DNA of 64,000 nt from DASSFG01 sp035547915 (GTDB taxonomy: Bacteria; Planctomycetota; Planctomycetia; Pirellulales; JAICIG01): NCBI GenBank assembly GCA_035547915.1, contig DASZTS010000045.1, positions 62,001 to 126,000 of the forward strand, written 5' to 3'. The notes beneath the pieces were generated by a model that did not search any database, had not been told where the DNA came from, and saw only the letters and a list, made by a program, of their open reading frames with translations. The position numbers were made by a program, and so were the translations under genes. The first letter of the stretch is position 1, and the number at the start of each line of letters is the position of its first letter. Positions 34,835 to 42,794 of this stretch are shown here, one piece after another.

Positions 34835-35437
34835 GTGGACAACTCCCCGCTAACCCGGGCCAGCTTGCTGGTGCAACTTCGCGATGGGGCCAACGAAGGC
34901 GCCTGGCAGGAGTTCATGCGGCTGTATGGTCCGGTCGTCTATGGATTCGCTCGCAACCGCGGCCTGCAGGACGCGGACGCGGCCGATCTGATGCAAGACG
35001 TGATGCGGTCGGTGATGAACTCCATCGGCCGCTTCGATTACGACCGCCAGCAAGGGACGTTTCGCGGCTGGCTGTTCACGATCACGCGCAACCGCGTTTT
35101 CAGCTTCCTTTCGGCCCGACGCATCCGTCCGCAAGCGGCGGGAGATTCGGCCACGAACCGGCTGCTCTCCAGCCAGCCGGATGGGGCGGGCGACTCGGAC
35201 CAATGGGAGTTGGAGTATCAACGGCGAGTCGCCGCGCTGGCGATGGAGCGCATCAAGGGCGACTTTCAGGAAAAGACGTGGCAAGCGTTCTGGCTCACGG
35301 CCGTGGAAGGTGTGGCCGCACCCGAGGTCGCCAAGCAACTGGGCCTGTCGGCCGGAGCGGTATACGTGGCCAAGAGCCGCGTGCTTGCCCGCTTGAAGGA
35401 CGAGGTCGAGTCGATCGAGAGGCAGGAGGAGTCGTAG
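34835..35437 (+). CDS. ECF-type RNA polymerase sigma factor
   Basis: This 200-aa sigma-70-family protein has region 2 as WQEFMRLYGPVVYGFARNRG and LQDADAADLMQDVMRSV, with FRGWLFTITRNRVFSFLSAR at the end of region 2, and region 4 as FWLTAVEGVAAPEVAKQLGL followed by SAGAVYVAKSRVLARLKDEV, a helix-turn-helix. It starts at GTG 34835. The kinase gene begins one base after its stop, so the two are translationally coupled. In planctomycetes such sigma factors are grouped with Ser/Thr kinases and are thought to be governed by phosphorylation or by the kinase's N-terminal zinc motif. Confidence 0.93.
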   Translation: MDNSPLTRASLLVQLRDGANEGAWQEFMRLYGPVVYGFARNRGLQDADAADLMQDVMRSVMNSIGRFDYDRQQGTFRGWLFTITRNRVFSFLSARRIRPQAAGDSATNRLLSSQPDGAGDSDQWELEYQRRVAALAMERIKGDFQEKTWQAFWLTAVEGVAAPEVAKQLGLSAGAVYVAKSRVLARLKDEVESIERQEES

Positions 35438-35438
35438 C

Positions 35439-37628
35439 ATGAACGCGCCCACCAAGTGTCCCGAAGCCGACGAATTACGGCAGTTGATCGACGGGTCGCT
35501 GCCCGAGCCGCGGCAGGAAGAATGCACCAATCATCTCGATTCGTGCGAGTGCTGCCAGGCCCGGCTCGAAGAGCTGGCGACCGCGGGAACGCCCTTGTCG
35601 CAGGCATGTCAACACGCGGACAAGGCCGAACCCGAGGCGACGTCGGCCTATTGGCCCGCCCTGAAGGCACTCGGCGCTGATACGTCGAAAGTAGTCGCGA
35701 CGCGCACGCAGGCACGCGCGCGAGATTTGGCGCTCGACTTTCTGGGGCCCGCCAGCGATGCCGTTTACTTAGGGCGGCTCGGACAGTTCGACGTGATGCG
35801 CGTCGTCGGCCGCGGTGGTATGGGATTGGTGCTCGAAGCGTTCGACTCGCGCCTGCATCGCAACGTCGCCATCAAGGTGCTCGATCCCGAATTGGCGGAA
35901 GACGATGTGGCCAGGCAGCGATTCTGTCGAGAAGCTCGCGCGGCGGCGTCGATCACGCACGAGAACGTTGTTGCCGTGCACCAAGTCGAGAAGGCGCACG
36001 ACAACAGCCTGCCGTACATGGTGATGCAACTCATCAGCGGCGAGTCGTTGGAAGCGCGGCTGGCGCGTCAGTCGCCGCTGCCGTTCGACGAGATCGTGCG
36101 CATCGGCATGCAGGCCGCCCATGGCTTGGAGGCAGCCCATGCACAAGGGCTGATCCATCGCGACATCAAGCCGGCCAATATCCTACTTGAGCCGCCTCAT
36201 GGCCGCGTCAAGCTCACCGACTTCGGCCTGGCGCGGGTCACACACGACGTGAAGTTGACGCAGACGGGCTATGTCTCGGGGACCCCGTTGTACATGTCGC
36301 CCGAGCAGGCGATGGGCGACGAAGCCGACTATCGTTCCGATCTTTTCAGTCTGGGCGCGGTGCTTTACGAGATGTGCACCGGCCAGCCCCCGTTCACGGG
36401 CGATTCGCCGGTTCTCATCCTCCGGCAGGTCGCGGAGGGGAAGCATCGGCCGGTGAAGGAGCTGAACCCGGTCATTCCGTCTTGGCTGTCGGACACGATC
36501 GACCGATTGCTGGCCAAGAAGCCGGCCGATCGCATCCAGTCGGCTGCCCATCTGGCCGAGTTGTTCGAATACGAATGGGCGCTCATGAAGACGTCGTCGG
36601 AGGACGTGCCGACGGTCTGCCAGGAGGCGGCCAAGAAGCGCGCCGCCCGCACGCGCTGGATCGCGGGCGGGGTGGGCACGATGTTCTTGGCGCTCGGGCT
36701 GCTGGGGGGCAAATTCATGGGCAGGATCGGCGGGGCCGTTTCCTCCGCCCCCCCGGCCCATGTGCTCAGCGCCAACGCGGGGACCGTTTGGTCGGTCGCG
36801 TTCAGCCCGTCGGGCGATACCGTGGCGATGGCGGTGGAAGACGGATCGGTTCGTCTCTGGGACTTGCGCACCGAGAGCATCAAATCGACGTTCGATGCCC
36901 ACCGCGGCGTGGTCTGGGCGGCGCGGTTTTCGGGCGCTGGCGATTGGTTTGCGACGGCCGGCGACGACGGGCTCATCCATCTTTGGAAACCGTCCCAGCC
37001 GGAGGCGTTTCAAACGTTCCGACATCCCAATGCGGTGCGCGGGCTGGCCGTTGGGCACGACGAGCAGACACTGTTCGCGGGCGGACGCGAAGGGAGACTT
37101 CGGGTCTGGTCAATCGGATCGGATGAGCCGGTCGTCGAAGCGGAACATCCCGGTGCGGTCTATGCCGTGGCCGTTTCGCCCGACGACACGACGTTGGCCA
37201 CCGGCGGCAGCGACAACGTGGTGCGGCTCTGGAACGCCGGAAAGCTCACCCAAAGGCTCCGTTTGGAGGGTCACAGCGGCCAGATCTTCGGTGTCTCGTT
37301 CAACCATGACGGGCGGCGTCTGGCGTCGGCCGGCTGGGACAGAACGGTACGCATCTGGGATACCGGCAGTGGCCAACTCGTCAAATCATGGGAGGCACAC
37401 GACGGCGACGTCTGGGCGATTGCCTACTCGCCCGACGGCAAAATGCTGGCAACCGCGGGGCAGGATGGGGCGGTGAAGCTCTGGGATGCCGAGAAGGGCG
37501 ATCTGCTGGCAACCTTTTTGGGCCACAAGTTGTCCGTTCACGCCCTGGCCTTCGATCGCGACGGCAAGTGGCTTGCATCCGGCGGCCGCGACGGGGCGGT
37601 CAGGATTTGGCCGACCCACATCGACTGA
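35439..37628 (+). CDS. Ser/Thr protein kinase with N-terminal zinc motif and WD40 propeller
   Basis: This 729-aa protein has four parts. Residues 1-60 hold an anti-sigma-like zinc motif, H32-x3-C36-x2-C39 (HLDSCECCQARLEEL). Residues about 110-385 are a complete kinase: VVGRGGMGLVLEAF (P-loop), NVAIKVLD (Lys), LIHRDIKPANILLE (catalytic loop), LTDFGLAR and SGTPLYMSPEQ. A membrane segment is near 408-430 (GGVGTMFLALGLLGGKFMG). Residues about 445-725 form seven WD40 blades (VRLWDL, VRLWNA, VRIWDT, VKLWDA and others), likely a full outer-side propeller. It is coupled to the sigma gene, so the pair probably senses an envelope signal, relayed by phosphorylation. Confidence 0.93.
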   Translation: MNAPTKCPEADELRQLIDGSLPEPRQEECTNHLDSCECCQARLEELATAGTPLSQACQHADKAEPEATSAYWPALKALGADTSKVVATRTQARARDLALDFLGPASDAVYLGRLGQFDVMRVVGRGGMGLVLEAFDSRLHRNVAIKVLDPELAEDDVARQRFCREARAAASITHENVVAVHQVEKAHDNSLPYMVMQLISGESLEARLARQSPLPFDEIVRIGMQAAHGLEAAHAQGLIHRDIKPANILLEPPHGRVKLTDFGLARVTHDVKLTQTGYVSGTPLYMSPEQAMGDEADYRSDLFSLGAVLYEMCTGQPPFTGDSPVLILRQVAEGKHRPVKELNPVIPSWLSDTIDRLLAKKPADRIQSAAHLAELFEYEWALMKTSSEDVPTVCQEAAKKRAARTRWIAGGVGTMFLALGLLGGKFMGRIGGAVSSAPPAHVLSANAGTVWSVAFSPSGDTVAMAVEDGSVRLWDLRTESIKSTFDAHRGVVWAARFSGAGDWFATAGDDGLIHLWKPSQPEAFQTFRHPNAVRGLAVGHDEQTLFAGGREGRLRVWSIGSDEPVVEAEHPGAVYAVAVSPDDTTLATGGSDNVVRLWNAGKLTQRLRLEGHSGQIFGVSFNHDGRRLASAGWDRTVRIWDTGSGQLVKSWEAHDGDVWAIAYSPDGKMLATAGQDGAVKLWDAEKGDLLATFLGHKLSVHALAFDRDGKWLASGGRDGAVRIWPTHID

Positions 37629-37634
37629 AATCTG

Positions 37635-37739
37635 TTAGACCGACCGACAAAACCGGATCGAGCTCCCGAAAAATCGGCGTTTCACGGCCGATTTTTTCCA
37701 AAGGCGCTTCGGCTTCCGCGTTTTGTCAGCCGCTCTTAA
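37635..37739 (+). repeat. dispersed palindromic element, copy D
   Basis: A full copy beginning 6 bp after the kinase stop. The ends are TTAGACCGACCGACAAAACC and TTTTGTCAGCCGCTCTTAAA. The middle AAATCGGC-GTTTCACG-GCCGATTTTTT is a canonical intrinsic-terminator hairpin (8-bp stem and six T), and AAAAA on its 5' side would serve the opposite direction. It separates the kinase gene from the ribosomal operon promoter. Confidence 0.85.
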
Positions 37740-37850
37740 AAAGGCCCGCTAGACCGATCGGATTTGAACGGTCTTGTGGGCGTTGGCCCCCGCGCCGACC
37801 GCTCACTGCAAGCGCCGGACCGGGTTCGATAAATACTTTTCAAGAGGCAC

Positions 37851-37880
37851 TTGAAGCCTTTGGCACCTTAGGCTTATACT
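37851..37880 (+). promoter_or_regulatory. promoter of the alpha ribosomal operon
   Basis: TTGAAG (37851-37856), an 18-bp spacer and TATACT (37875-37880) lie 127 bp before the rpmJ ATG. They are good sigma70-like boxes in the right place. A hairpin, AGACCG/CGGTCT, lies upstream near 37751. The gap 37740-38006 shows no other feature. Confidence 0.6.
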
Positions 37881-38006
37881 TAGTCGCTTTGAATCGGCAC
37901 GAAGGGCATTGGCAAGGGCCGGTCCCGCATTGTCGCCGGACGATGCGAGGCCGGAAGGCTTGTTTTGTGCGCTTTGCCGTCGGAATAGTTTCAGGATGGT
38001 TTGGTC

Positions 38007-38120
38007 ATGAAAGTACGCGCCAGCGTTAAACGCATCTGCGAAAATTGCAAGCTCGTCCGCCGACGCGGCGTGGTATTTGTCGTGTGCAACAACCCACGGC
38101 ATAAGCAGCGTCAAGGGTGA
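38007..38120 (+). CDS. rpmJ: ribosomal protein L36
   Basis: This 37-aa protein, [20 protein letters not shown] and on, is the zinc-binding (C+) form of L36: C11-x2-C14, C27 and H32 (VVCNNPRHK) are the zinc ligands. It is the first gene of the alpha operon and too short for many ORF callers. The gap of 170 bp to rpsM holds no evident gene. Confidence 0.95.
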   Translation: MKVRASVKRICENCKLVRRRGVVFVVCNNPRHKQRQG

Positions 38121-38290
38121 CGGGCGGCCGGGTGCGGCGTTGGGTGGCGGCCATGTTGACGGCATCCGCGGCGGCCAAGGTTGTGCCGCGATTGTGCTGT
38201 TTCCGCGGGTTGAGCAGGCGTTGGGTGCGGCCCGGCTATCGTCGGGTCGGCTTTCTGCGGTGTGTTGTGAGAGGATGGAGTTAAGCGTTT

Positions 38291-38674
38291 ATGCCACGTT
38301 TACTAGGCGTCGACATACCCAACGATCGGCCGGCGATCATCTCGCTGCAGTACCTGTACGGGGTGGGCAAGAAGGTGGCTCGCGAGTTGTGCCACAAGGC
38401 GGGCATCAACCCGACCATTCGTGCCCGCGATCTGGCCGAAGACGAACTGGCTCGATTGGCCGCCTTGCTCGACAAGGACTACGTCGTCGAAGGGCAGTTG
38501 CGGCGCCAAACAGCACAGAATATCTCGCGGTTGAAGGACATCAATTGTTACCGGGGCATTCGTCATCGCCGGGGATTGCCCGTGCGAGGCCAACGCACCC
38601 GGACCAACGCCCGTACGAGAAAGGGCCCCAAGAAGACGGTGGCCGGCAAGAAGGGCGTGAAGGACCTGAAGTAA
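38291..38674 (+). CDS. rpsM: ribosomal protein S13
   Basis: 127 aa; a 30S head protein contacting 16S rRNA and the subunit bridge. It starts MPRLLGVDIPNDRPAIISLQ, with YLYGVGKKVARELCHKAGIN in the helix-turn-helix part and the C-terminal basic tail GIRHRRGLPVRGQRTRTNAR typical of S13. Length is normal. It lies between rpmJ and rpsK in standard alpha-operon order. Confidence 0.97.
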   Translation: MPRLLGVDIPNDRPAIISLQYLYGVGKKVARELCHKAGINPTIRARDLAEDELARLAALLDKDYVVEGQLRRQTAQNISRLKDINCYRGIRHRRGLPVRGQRTRTNARTRKGPKKTVAGKKGVKDLK

Positions 38675-38696
38675 GAAGTAAGGAGCGGACCGATCC

Positions 38697-39077
38697 GTGG
38701 CTAAGACCAAGCGACGAAAGGTACGCCGCAATGTGACGCTGGGAGTGGCGCACATCAAGGCGACCTTTAACAACACGACCGTGACGATCACCGACACCAA
38801 GGGCGATACGCTCTGCTGGGCGAGCGCCGGCACCTGCGGCTTCAAGGGAAGCCGCAAGAGCACGCCGTTCGCCGGTCAGTGCGCCGCGCAGCAGGCGGCC
38901 GAGAAGGCCACCAAGTTTGGCGTGAAGGAAGTCGACGTGCGCGTGAAGGGCCCCGGCAGCGGTCGCGAAAGCGCGATCACTGCTTTGCAGTCGGCCGGCA
39001 TCACGGTCAAGAGCATAGAAGATGTCACGCCCCTGCCGCACAACGGCTGCCGCCCCCCGCGCAAGCGGCGTGTCTAG
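38697..39077 (+). CDS. rpsK: ribosomal protein S11
   Basis: 126 aa, starting at GTG 38697 ([12 protein letters not shown]). [20 protein letters not shown] is the standard S11 core, [20 protein letters not shown] and [19 protein letters not shown] follow, and it ends with [18 protein letters not shown]. It sits 22 bp after rpsM. S11 forms the platform of the 30S subunit near the mRNA exit. Confidence 0.97.
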   Translation: MAKTKRRKVRRNVTLGVAHIKATFNNTTVTITDTKGDTLCWASAGTCGFKGSRKSTPFAGQCAAQQAAEKATKFGVKEVDVRVKGPGSGRESAITALQSAGITVKSIEDVTPLPHNGCRPPRKRRV

Positions 39078-39187
39078 CCTGCCCGTCGGCCTGCGACCCA
39101 CGCTGCCCGTGGGACGTCGCTGGGCCGCATAACGAACATTGAACCGCGCGTTCCGAAACCAATCCCTAATCCAAGACCCGAGTAGAC

Positions 39188-39814
39188 ATGGCCCGTCACA
39201 CTGGACCCGTTTGCAGGCTTTGCCGCCGCGAAGGAATGAAGCTGTTCCTCAAGGGAACTCGCTGCGATACGCCGAAGTGTGGCATCGAGCGGCGCGACAG
39301 CAACCCCGGCATGCACAATCAGCGCCGCGGAAAGCTCACCGACTACGGCTTGCACTTGCGTGAAAAACAGAAGGTCAAGCATTACTACGGCATTCTCGAA
39401 CGCCAGTTCCGCCGCTATTTTTCCGAGGCGCAGCGCTCGAAGGGGAATACGGGCGCCACGCTGATGAGCCTGCTGGAGCGCCGGCTCGACAACGTGGTCC
39501 ACCGGCTCGGTTTTGCCCACAGCCGGGCCCAGGCTCGGCAACTCGTGGCGCACGGGCATATCACGGTCAACGCTCATCGCGTGAACATTCCCAGCTATCT
39601 GTTGAAGCCGGGCGACGTGATTCGCGTGAAGAACAGGGCCAAGAGCTTGCAGGCGGTGCAGGCCAACATTGCCGAGAATCAGCGCCAGGTTCCGGACTTT
39701 TTGACTGTACTGGAAGGGCCGATCCCCGAAGGGCGCCTGTCGCGCTTGCCGGAGGATTTGGACGTCTCCATTCCGGTGCAGACGCAATTGATCATCGAAT
39801 TGTGCTCCAAGTAA
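39188..39814 (+). CDS. rpsD: ribosomal protein S4
   Basis: 208 aa. The N-terminus holds a zinc-binding set C9-x2-C12, C26 and C31, marking the C+ form. The S4 RNA-binding domain follows with LERRLDNVVHRLGFAHSRAQ and ARQLVAHGHITVNAHRVNIP. S4 is a primary 16S binder and in many bacteria the repressor of this operon; whether it does so here is not shown. It lies 110 bp after rpsK. Confidence 0.97.
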   Translation: MARHTGPVCRLCRREGMKLFLKGTRCDTPKCGIERRDSNPGMHNQRRGKLTDYGLHLREKQKVKHYYGILERQFRRYFSEAQRSKGNTGATLMSLLERRLDNVVHRLGFAHSRAQARQLVAHGHITVNAHRVNIPSYLLKPGDVIRVKNRAKSLQAVQANIAENQRQVPDFLTVLEGPIPEGRLSRLPEDLDVSIPVQTQLIIELCSK

Positions 39815-39889
39815 GCGCGTGCTGGTCGGGTTAAGGTTTCTACGCGGTCGGACTGCGAAGCGGCCGTCTTTTTTCGCTGGAGGGTTCTC

Positions 39890-40879
39890 ATGCGGATTCG
39901 TTGGCGTGGGCTGGAATTGCCCAGTCTGGTGACGTGCGATCGGTCGACCTTGAGTGCCACCTACGGTAAGTTCGTCGCCGAGCCGTTCGAGCGCGGCTTC
40001 GGCACCACGATCGGCAACAGCTTGCGGCGCATCTTGCTGTCGAGCCTCGAGGGGAGCGCCGTCACGCAGGTCAAGATTCACGGCGCGCAGCACGAGTTCA
40101 CGACGCTGCCCGGCGTGGTCGAAGACGTCACCGACGTCGTGCTCAACATCAAGTCGCTGGTGGTCAAGAATCACAGCGAGAGCACCAAGGTGATCCGCAT
40201 CGAGAAGAAGAACAAGGGGCTCGTGACCGGCGCCGACATCAAGTCGGACGACACGGTCGAGGTCATCAACAAGCAGCACGTGCTGGCCACCCTGACCGAG
40301 GACGTGCCGTTCGAGATCGAGATGGTGGTGGAGAACGGCCGCGGCTATGTGCCGTCGACCGAGCACAGCCCGAACGTCGAGATCGGCATCATTCCGGTCG
40401 ACGCGGTGTTCAGCCCCGTGGTGCGCGTGCGGTACGAAATCGAAGAGACCCGCGTCGGCCAGAAGACGAACTACGATAAGCTGACGCTGGAGATTTGGAC
40501 CAACGGATCGGTCGGCCCCGAGATGGCCATGGTGGAGGCGGCCAAGATCCTCCGCAAGCATCTCAATCCGTTCATCCAGTACGCCGAACTGGGGCCGCAG
40601 GTTTTCGGCGACGGCCGCTCCGCGGCGCCCGTGCTTTCGGAAGCCGTCTTGGAAGAACGGCTGAATCGGCACGTGATCGACCTGGGGCTGTCGGTGCGTT
40701 GCCTGAATGCGCTCGAACAGGAAAAGATCGCGACGGTTCGCGAACTGGTGGGCCGCACGGCCGACCAGTTGCTCGACATCCGCAACTTCGGCGACCAGGC
40801 ACTTTCCGAAGTGCGCGAGAAGCTGAACGAACTGGGGCTGCGGCTGGGAATGCGCGTGCCGGCCTCGACGTCGGCCTGA
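39890..40879 (+). CDS. rpoA: RNA polymerase alpha subunit
   Basis: 329 aa. The N-terminal assembly domain has [20 protein letters not shown] and [20 protein letters not shown]; the C-terminal domain ([29 protein letters not shown] [20 protein letters not shown]) is intact, so it should bind UP elements and activators. Length matches the family. A GGAGG ribosome site precedes the ATG. It is flanked by rpsD and rplQ as usual. Confidence 0.98.
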   Translation: MRIRWRGLELPSLVTCDRSTLSATYGKFVAEPFERGFGTTIGNSLRRILLSSLEGSAVTQVKIHGAQHEFTTLPGVVEDVTDVVLNIKSLVVKNHSESTKVIRIEKKNKGLVTGADIKSDDTVEVINKQHVLATLTEDVPFEIEMVVENGRGYVPSTEHSPNVEIGIIPVDAVFSPVVRVRYEIEETRVGQKTNYDKLTLEIWTNGSVGPEMAMVEAAKILRKHLNPFIQYAELGPQVFGDGRSAAPVLSEAVLEERLNRHVIDLGLSVRCLNALEQEKIATVRELVGRTADQLLDIRNFGDQALSEVREKLNELGLRLGMRVPASTSA

Positions 40880-40971
40880 GGATGGCCGTCAGGCTGCGAG
40901 CTGCCGGCGGAGGCCGTCCTGCAACTTTGCTCCCATCAGCCCGATACGAAGTGAACATAAGGTAATCGACC

Positions 40972-41544
40972 ATGCGACATCGACGAAAAGGCCGCGTCTT
41001 GGGGCGCTCGCCGAGCCATCAGCGGGCGCTCCTCCGCAATCTCGCCAGCGCACTGTTTTTGACCGAGCGCGACGCAGAGCACGACGAGAACGCCCCGAAG
41101 GTCAAAGGGCGCATCATCACGACATTGCCGAAGGCCAAGGAGCTGCGCCCGGTCGTCGAGAAATGCATCACGATCGCCGTACGCGGCCTGCGGGCCGAGA
41201 CGGTTGCGTCCGAATTCGCTACGGATGCCGAGCGCGACACCGAAGAATGGAAGCGCTGGCGGCAGGGGGCTGAATGGAAGAAGTGGGCCGCTGCCCGCGC
41301 GCCGGCTGTCAGTGCCCGCCGCCGTGTGCTGACGCTGCTGGGTGACAAGGAAGCCGTTCGCGTGCTGTTCGAGCAGGTCGCTCCACGGTTCCTCGACCGC
41401 AACGGGGGTTACACGCGCATCTTGCGTCTCGCCAAGCCGCGTTTGGGCGATGCTGGAGTTCGTGCCATCGTCGAGTTCGTCGGCGTTCGCGATCGGGCGG
41501 CCCAACGGGCGCAGGCTCCGAAATTCGAGTCGGCCGAAGGCTAG
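40972..41544 (+). CDS. rplQ: ribosomal protein L17 with an internal insertion
   Basis: 190 aa against about 120 in E. coli. The N-terminus is normal: MRHRRKGRVLGRSPSHQRAL, then LLRNLASALFLTERDAEHDE. The conserved end ARRRVLTLLGDKEAVRVLFE and GGYTRILRLAKPRLGDAGVR also fits. Between them, residues about 75-118 (ETVASEFATDAERDTEEWKR and on) are an extra charged helical block. It is the last gene of the alpha operon. Confidence 0.95.
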   Translation: MRHRRKGRVLGRSPSHQRALLRNLASALFLTERDAEHDENAPKVKGRIITTLPKAKELRPVVEKCITIAVRGLRAETVASEFATDAERDTEEWKRWRQGAEWKKWAAARAPAVSARRRVLTLLGDKEAVRVLFEQVAPRFLDRNGGYTRILRLAKPRLGDAGVRAIVEFVGVRDRAAQRAQAPKFESAEG

Positions 41545-41646
41545 TCGCGCTGTCTTGCCGGTCGGGCTGCGGTGGCTTACACTTGGCGGCGGCCGTTAAC
41601 CAAGGCCGCTGACGAACGAAACTTCTTTGCGCATAAGGATACGCGC

Positions 41647-42264
41647 ATGGCGCCGGTTGCCGCACGCCGCCGTGAGCCAGAGCCGGACGGCTTTGACTTC
41701 ACATACCACGCCGGGCGGCTTTGCGCCGATCTCTGCCAACGGCTAGAAGAACTGCGGCACATCGATATCAATCGCGTCGCGATTCGCTTCTGCCAGGTGC
41801 GCAAGGCGGTTTCACACGGTCTGCAAGCCAGCCTGACGCCGCTCCGCTTCGAGCAGGGAAGCCTATACACGCGGCGGCGCGGGCGGCGCTTCACGATCCA
41901 GCGTCTCTATAGTCCCGGCGGCGAGGAGATGCTCTACCTGCTGAGCTTCTATCTGCCGCGCTTCTTGAACCAGGGTTTTGAGGAGAAGCTGGCCACGGTT
42001 GTCCACGAGTTGTGGCACATTTCACCCGACTTCAACGGTGATGTGCGGCGTCTGCCGGGCCGTTGTTACGCCCACGGCCACAACGAAGAGCACTACCACG
42101 CCTCGATGCACAAGCTGGCGCGTCGTTGGCTGGCCTTGGATCCGCCGTCCGACCTGTTCGATTTCCTGCGATACGACTTCAGCCAGCTACGTGGGCGATA
42201 CGGCACCATTTACGGCATGCGCATTCCGACTCCCCGGCTCATCGCCGCCGAAAACGCTGCCTGA
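41647..42264 (+). CDS. putative zinc metallopeptidase-like protein (HExxH)
   Basis: This 205-aa protein has a zinc-peptidase-type motif H120-E-L-W-H124 in LATVVHELWHISPDFNGDV, followed by RLPGRCYAHGHNEEHYHASM, rich in further histidines that could give the third ligand. It recalls the 'putative phage metallopeptidase' group and small planctomycete proteins. No signal peptide is seen, so it is probably cytoplasmic. ATG 41647 (MAPVAARRREPEPDGFDF) follows AAGGA and is preferred over 41572, which overlaps the rplQ tail region. Activity is not proven. Confidence 0.7.
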   Translation: MAPVAARRREPEPDGFDFTYHAGRLCADLCQRLEELRHIDINRVAIRFCQVRKAVSHGLQASLTPLRFEQGSLYTRRRGRRFTIQRLYSPGGEEMLYLLSFYLPRFLNQGFEEKLATVVHELWHISPDFNGDVRRLPGRCYAHGHNEEHYHASMHKLARRWLALDPPSDLFDFLRYDFSQLRGRYGTIYGMRIPTPRLIAAENAA

Positions 42265-42427
42265 GGCGGCCCGCAAGCCCGGCTGGCATGCCAGCGCCCC
42301 CTCGCAGGGTGCAGTGCTTTTTGGCACGTTCTCTGCTCTCGTTCATTCGGTCGGCATGGTGTCGGCAGACCAACAACAGGTCGAGGCCATCCCATTTTCG
42401 GCCAATTTTTGGCGAAGGAGGCTTGCC

Positions 42428-42598
42428 GTGGATACAGAGGAAGTGCGCGATCGCGAGCCGTTCGAAATCGAAGCCTTGGAGGAACGCATCGCTCCCAGCG
42501 TGGTTACCATGAATAACCCCTGGCAAAACGTGCAGTGGACCGACGCGGGAGGCGGAAGCGGCAACGTGAATGTGTTTCTCGGCTACGATCCACCATGA
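42428..42598 (+). CDS. 56-aa protein with LEERIAPS motif
   Basis: GTG 42428 follows AAGGAGG six bases upstream, one of the best ribosome sites in the window. The protein is acidic at first (DTEEVRDREPFEIEA), then LEERIAPSVVTMNNPWQNVQ, and ends with a glycine-rich strand GGGSGNVNVFLGYDPP. 'LEERIAPS' (like LEPR-x-LLS) is a motif of N-termini of large planctomycete surface proteins, yet here it stands as a complete short protein. Possibly a small secreted or surface peptide, or the remnant of a larger one. It converges on the 2943-aa gene. Confidence 0.65.
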   Translation: MDTEEVRDREPFEIEALEERIAPSVVTMNNPWQNVQWTDAGGGSGNVNVFLGYDPP

Positions 42599-42688
42599 CG
42601 ATCGTGACCTCGAGTACACAGGCGGGGCGAAGGTCGGGCGCCTGGGAAAGGCCACTGAGGGCATTTCCCAGCGCCGCTGGTGGTACTT

Positions 42689-42794
42689 TTGGAGCAACCG
42701 ACAAGACCGGCTCGCGTTCCAAAGAATCGGCGTTTCGCGGCCGATTTTTTTCCCACGGCGCTCCGGCTCCGGGTTTTGCCAGACCGCTCTTAGG
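42689..42794 (+). repeat. dispersed palindromic element, copy E
   Basis: A full copy, with ends TTGGAGCAACCGACAAGACC and GGTTTTGCCAGACCGCTCTT. The centre is GAATCGGC-GTTTCGCG-GCCGATTTTTTT, a terminator-like hairpin. Its right end contains the TTA at 42790-42792 that is the stop codon (TAA) of the minus-strand giant gene, so insertion of the element probably set that gene's present end. Confidence 0.8.
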
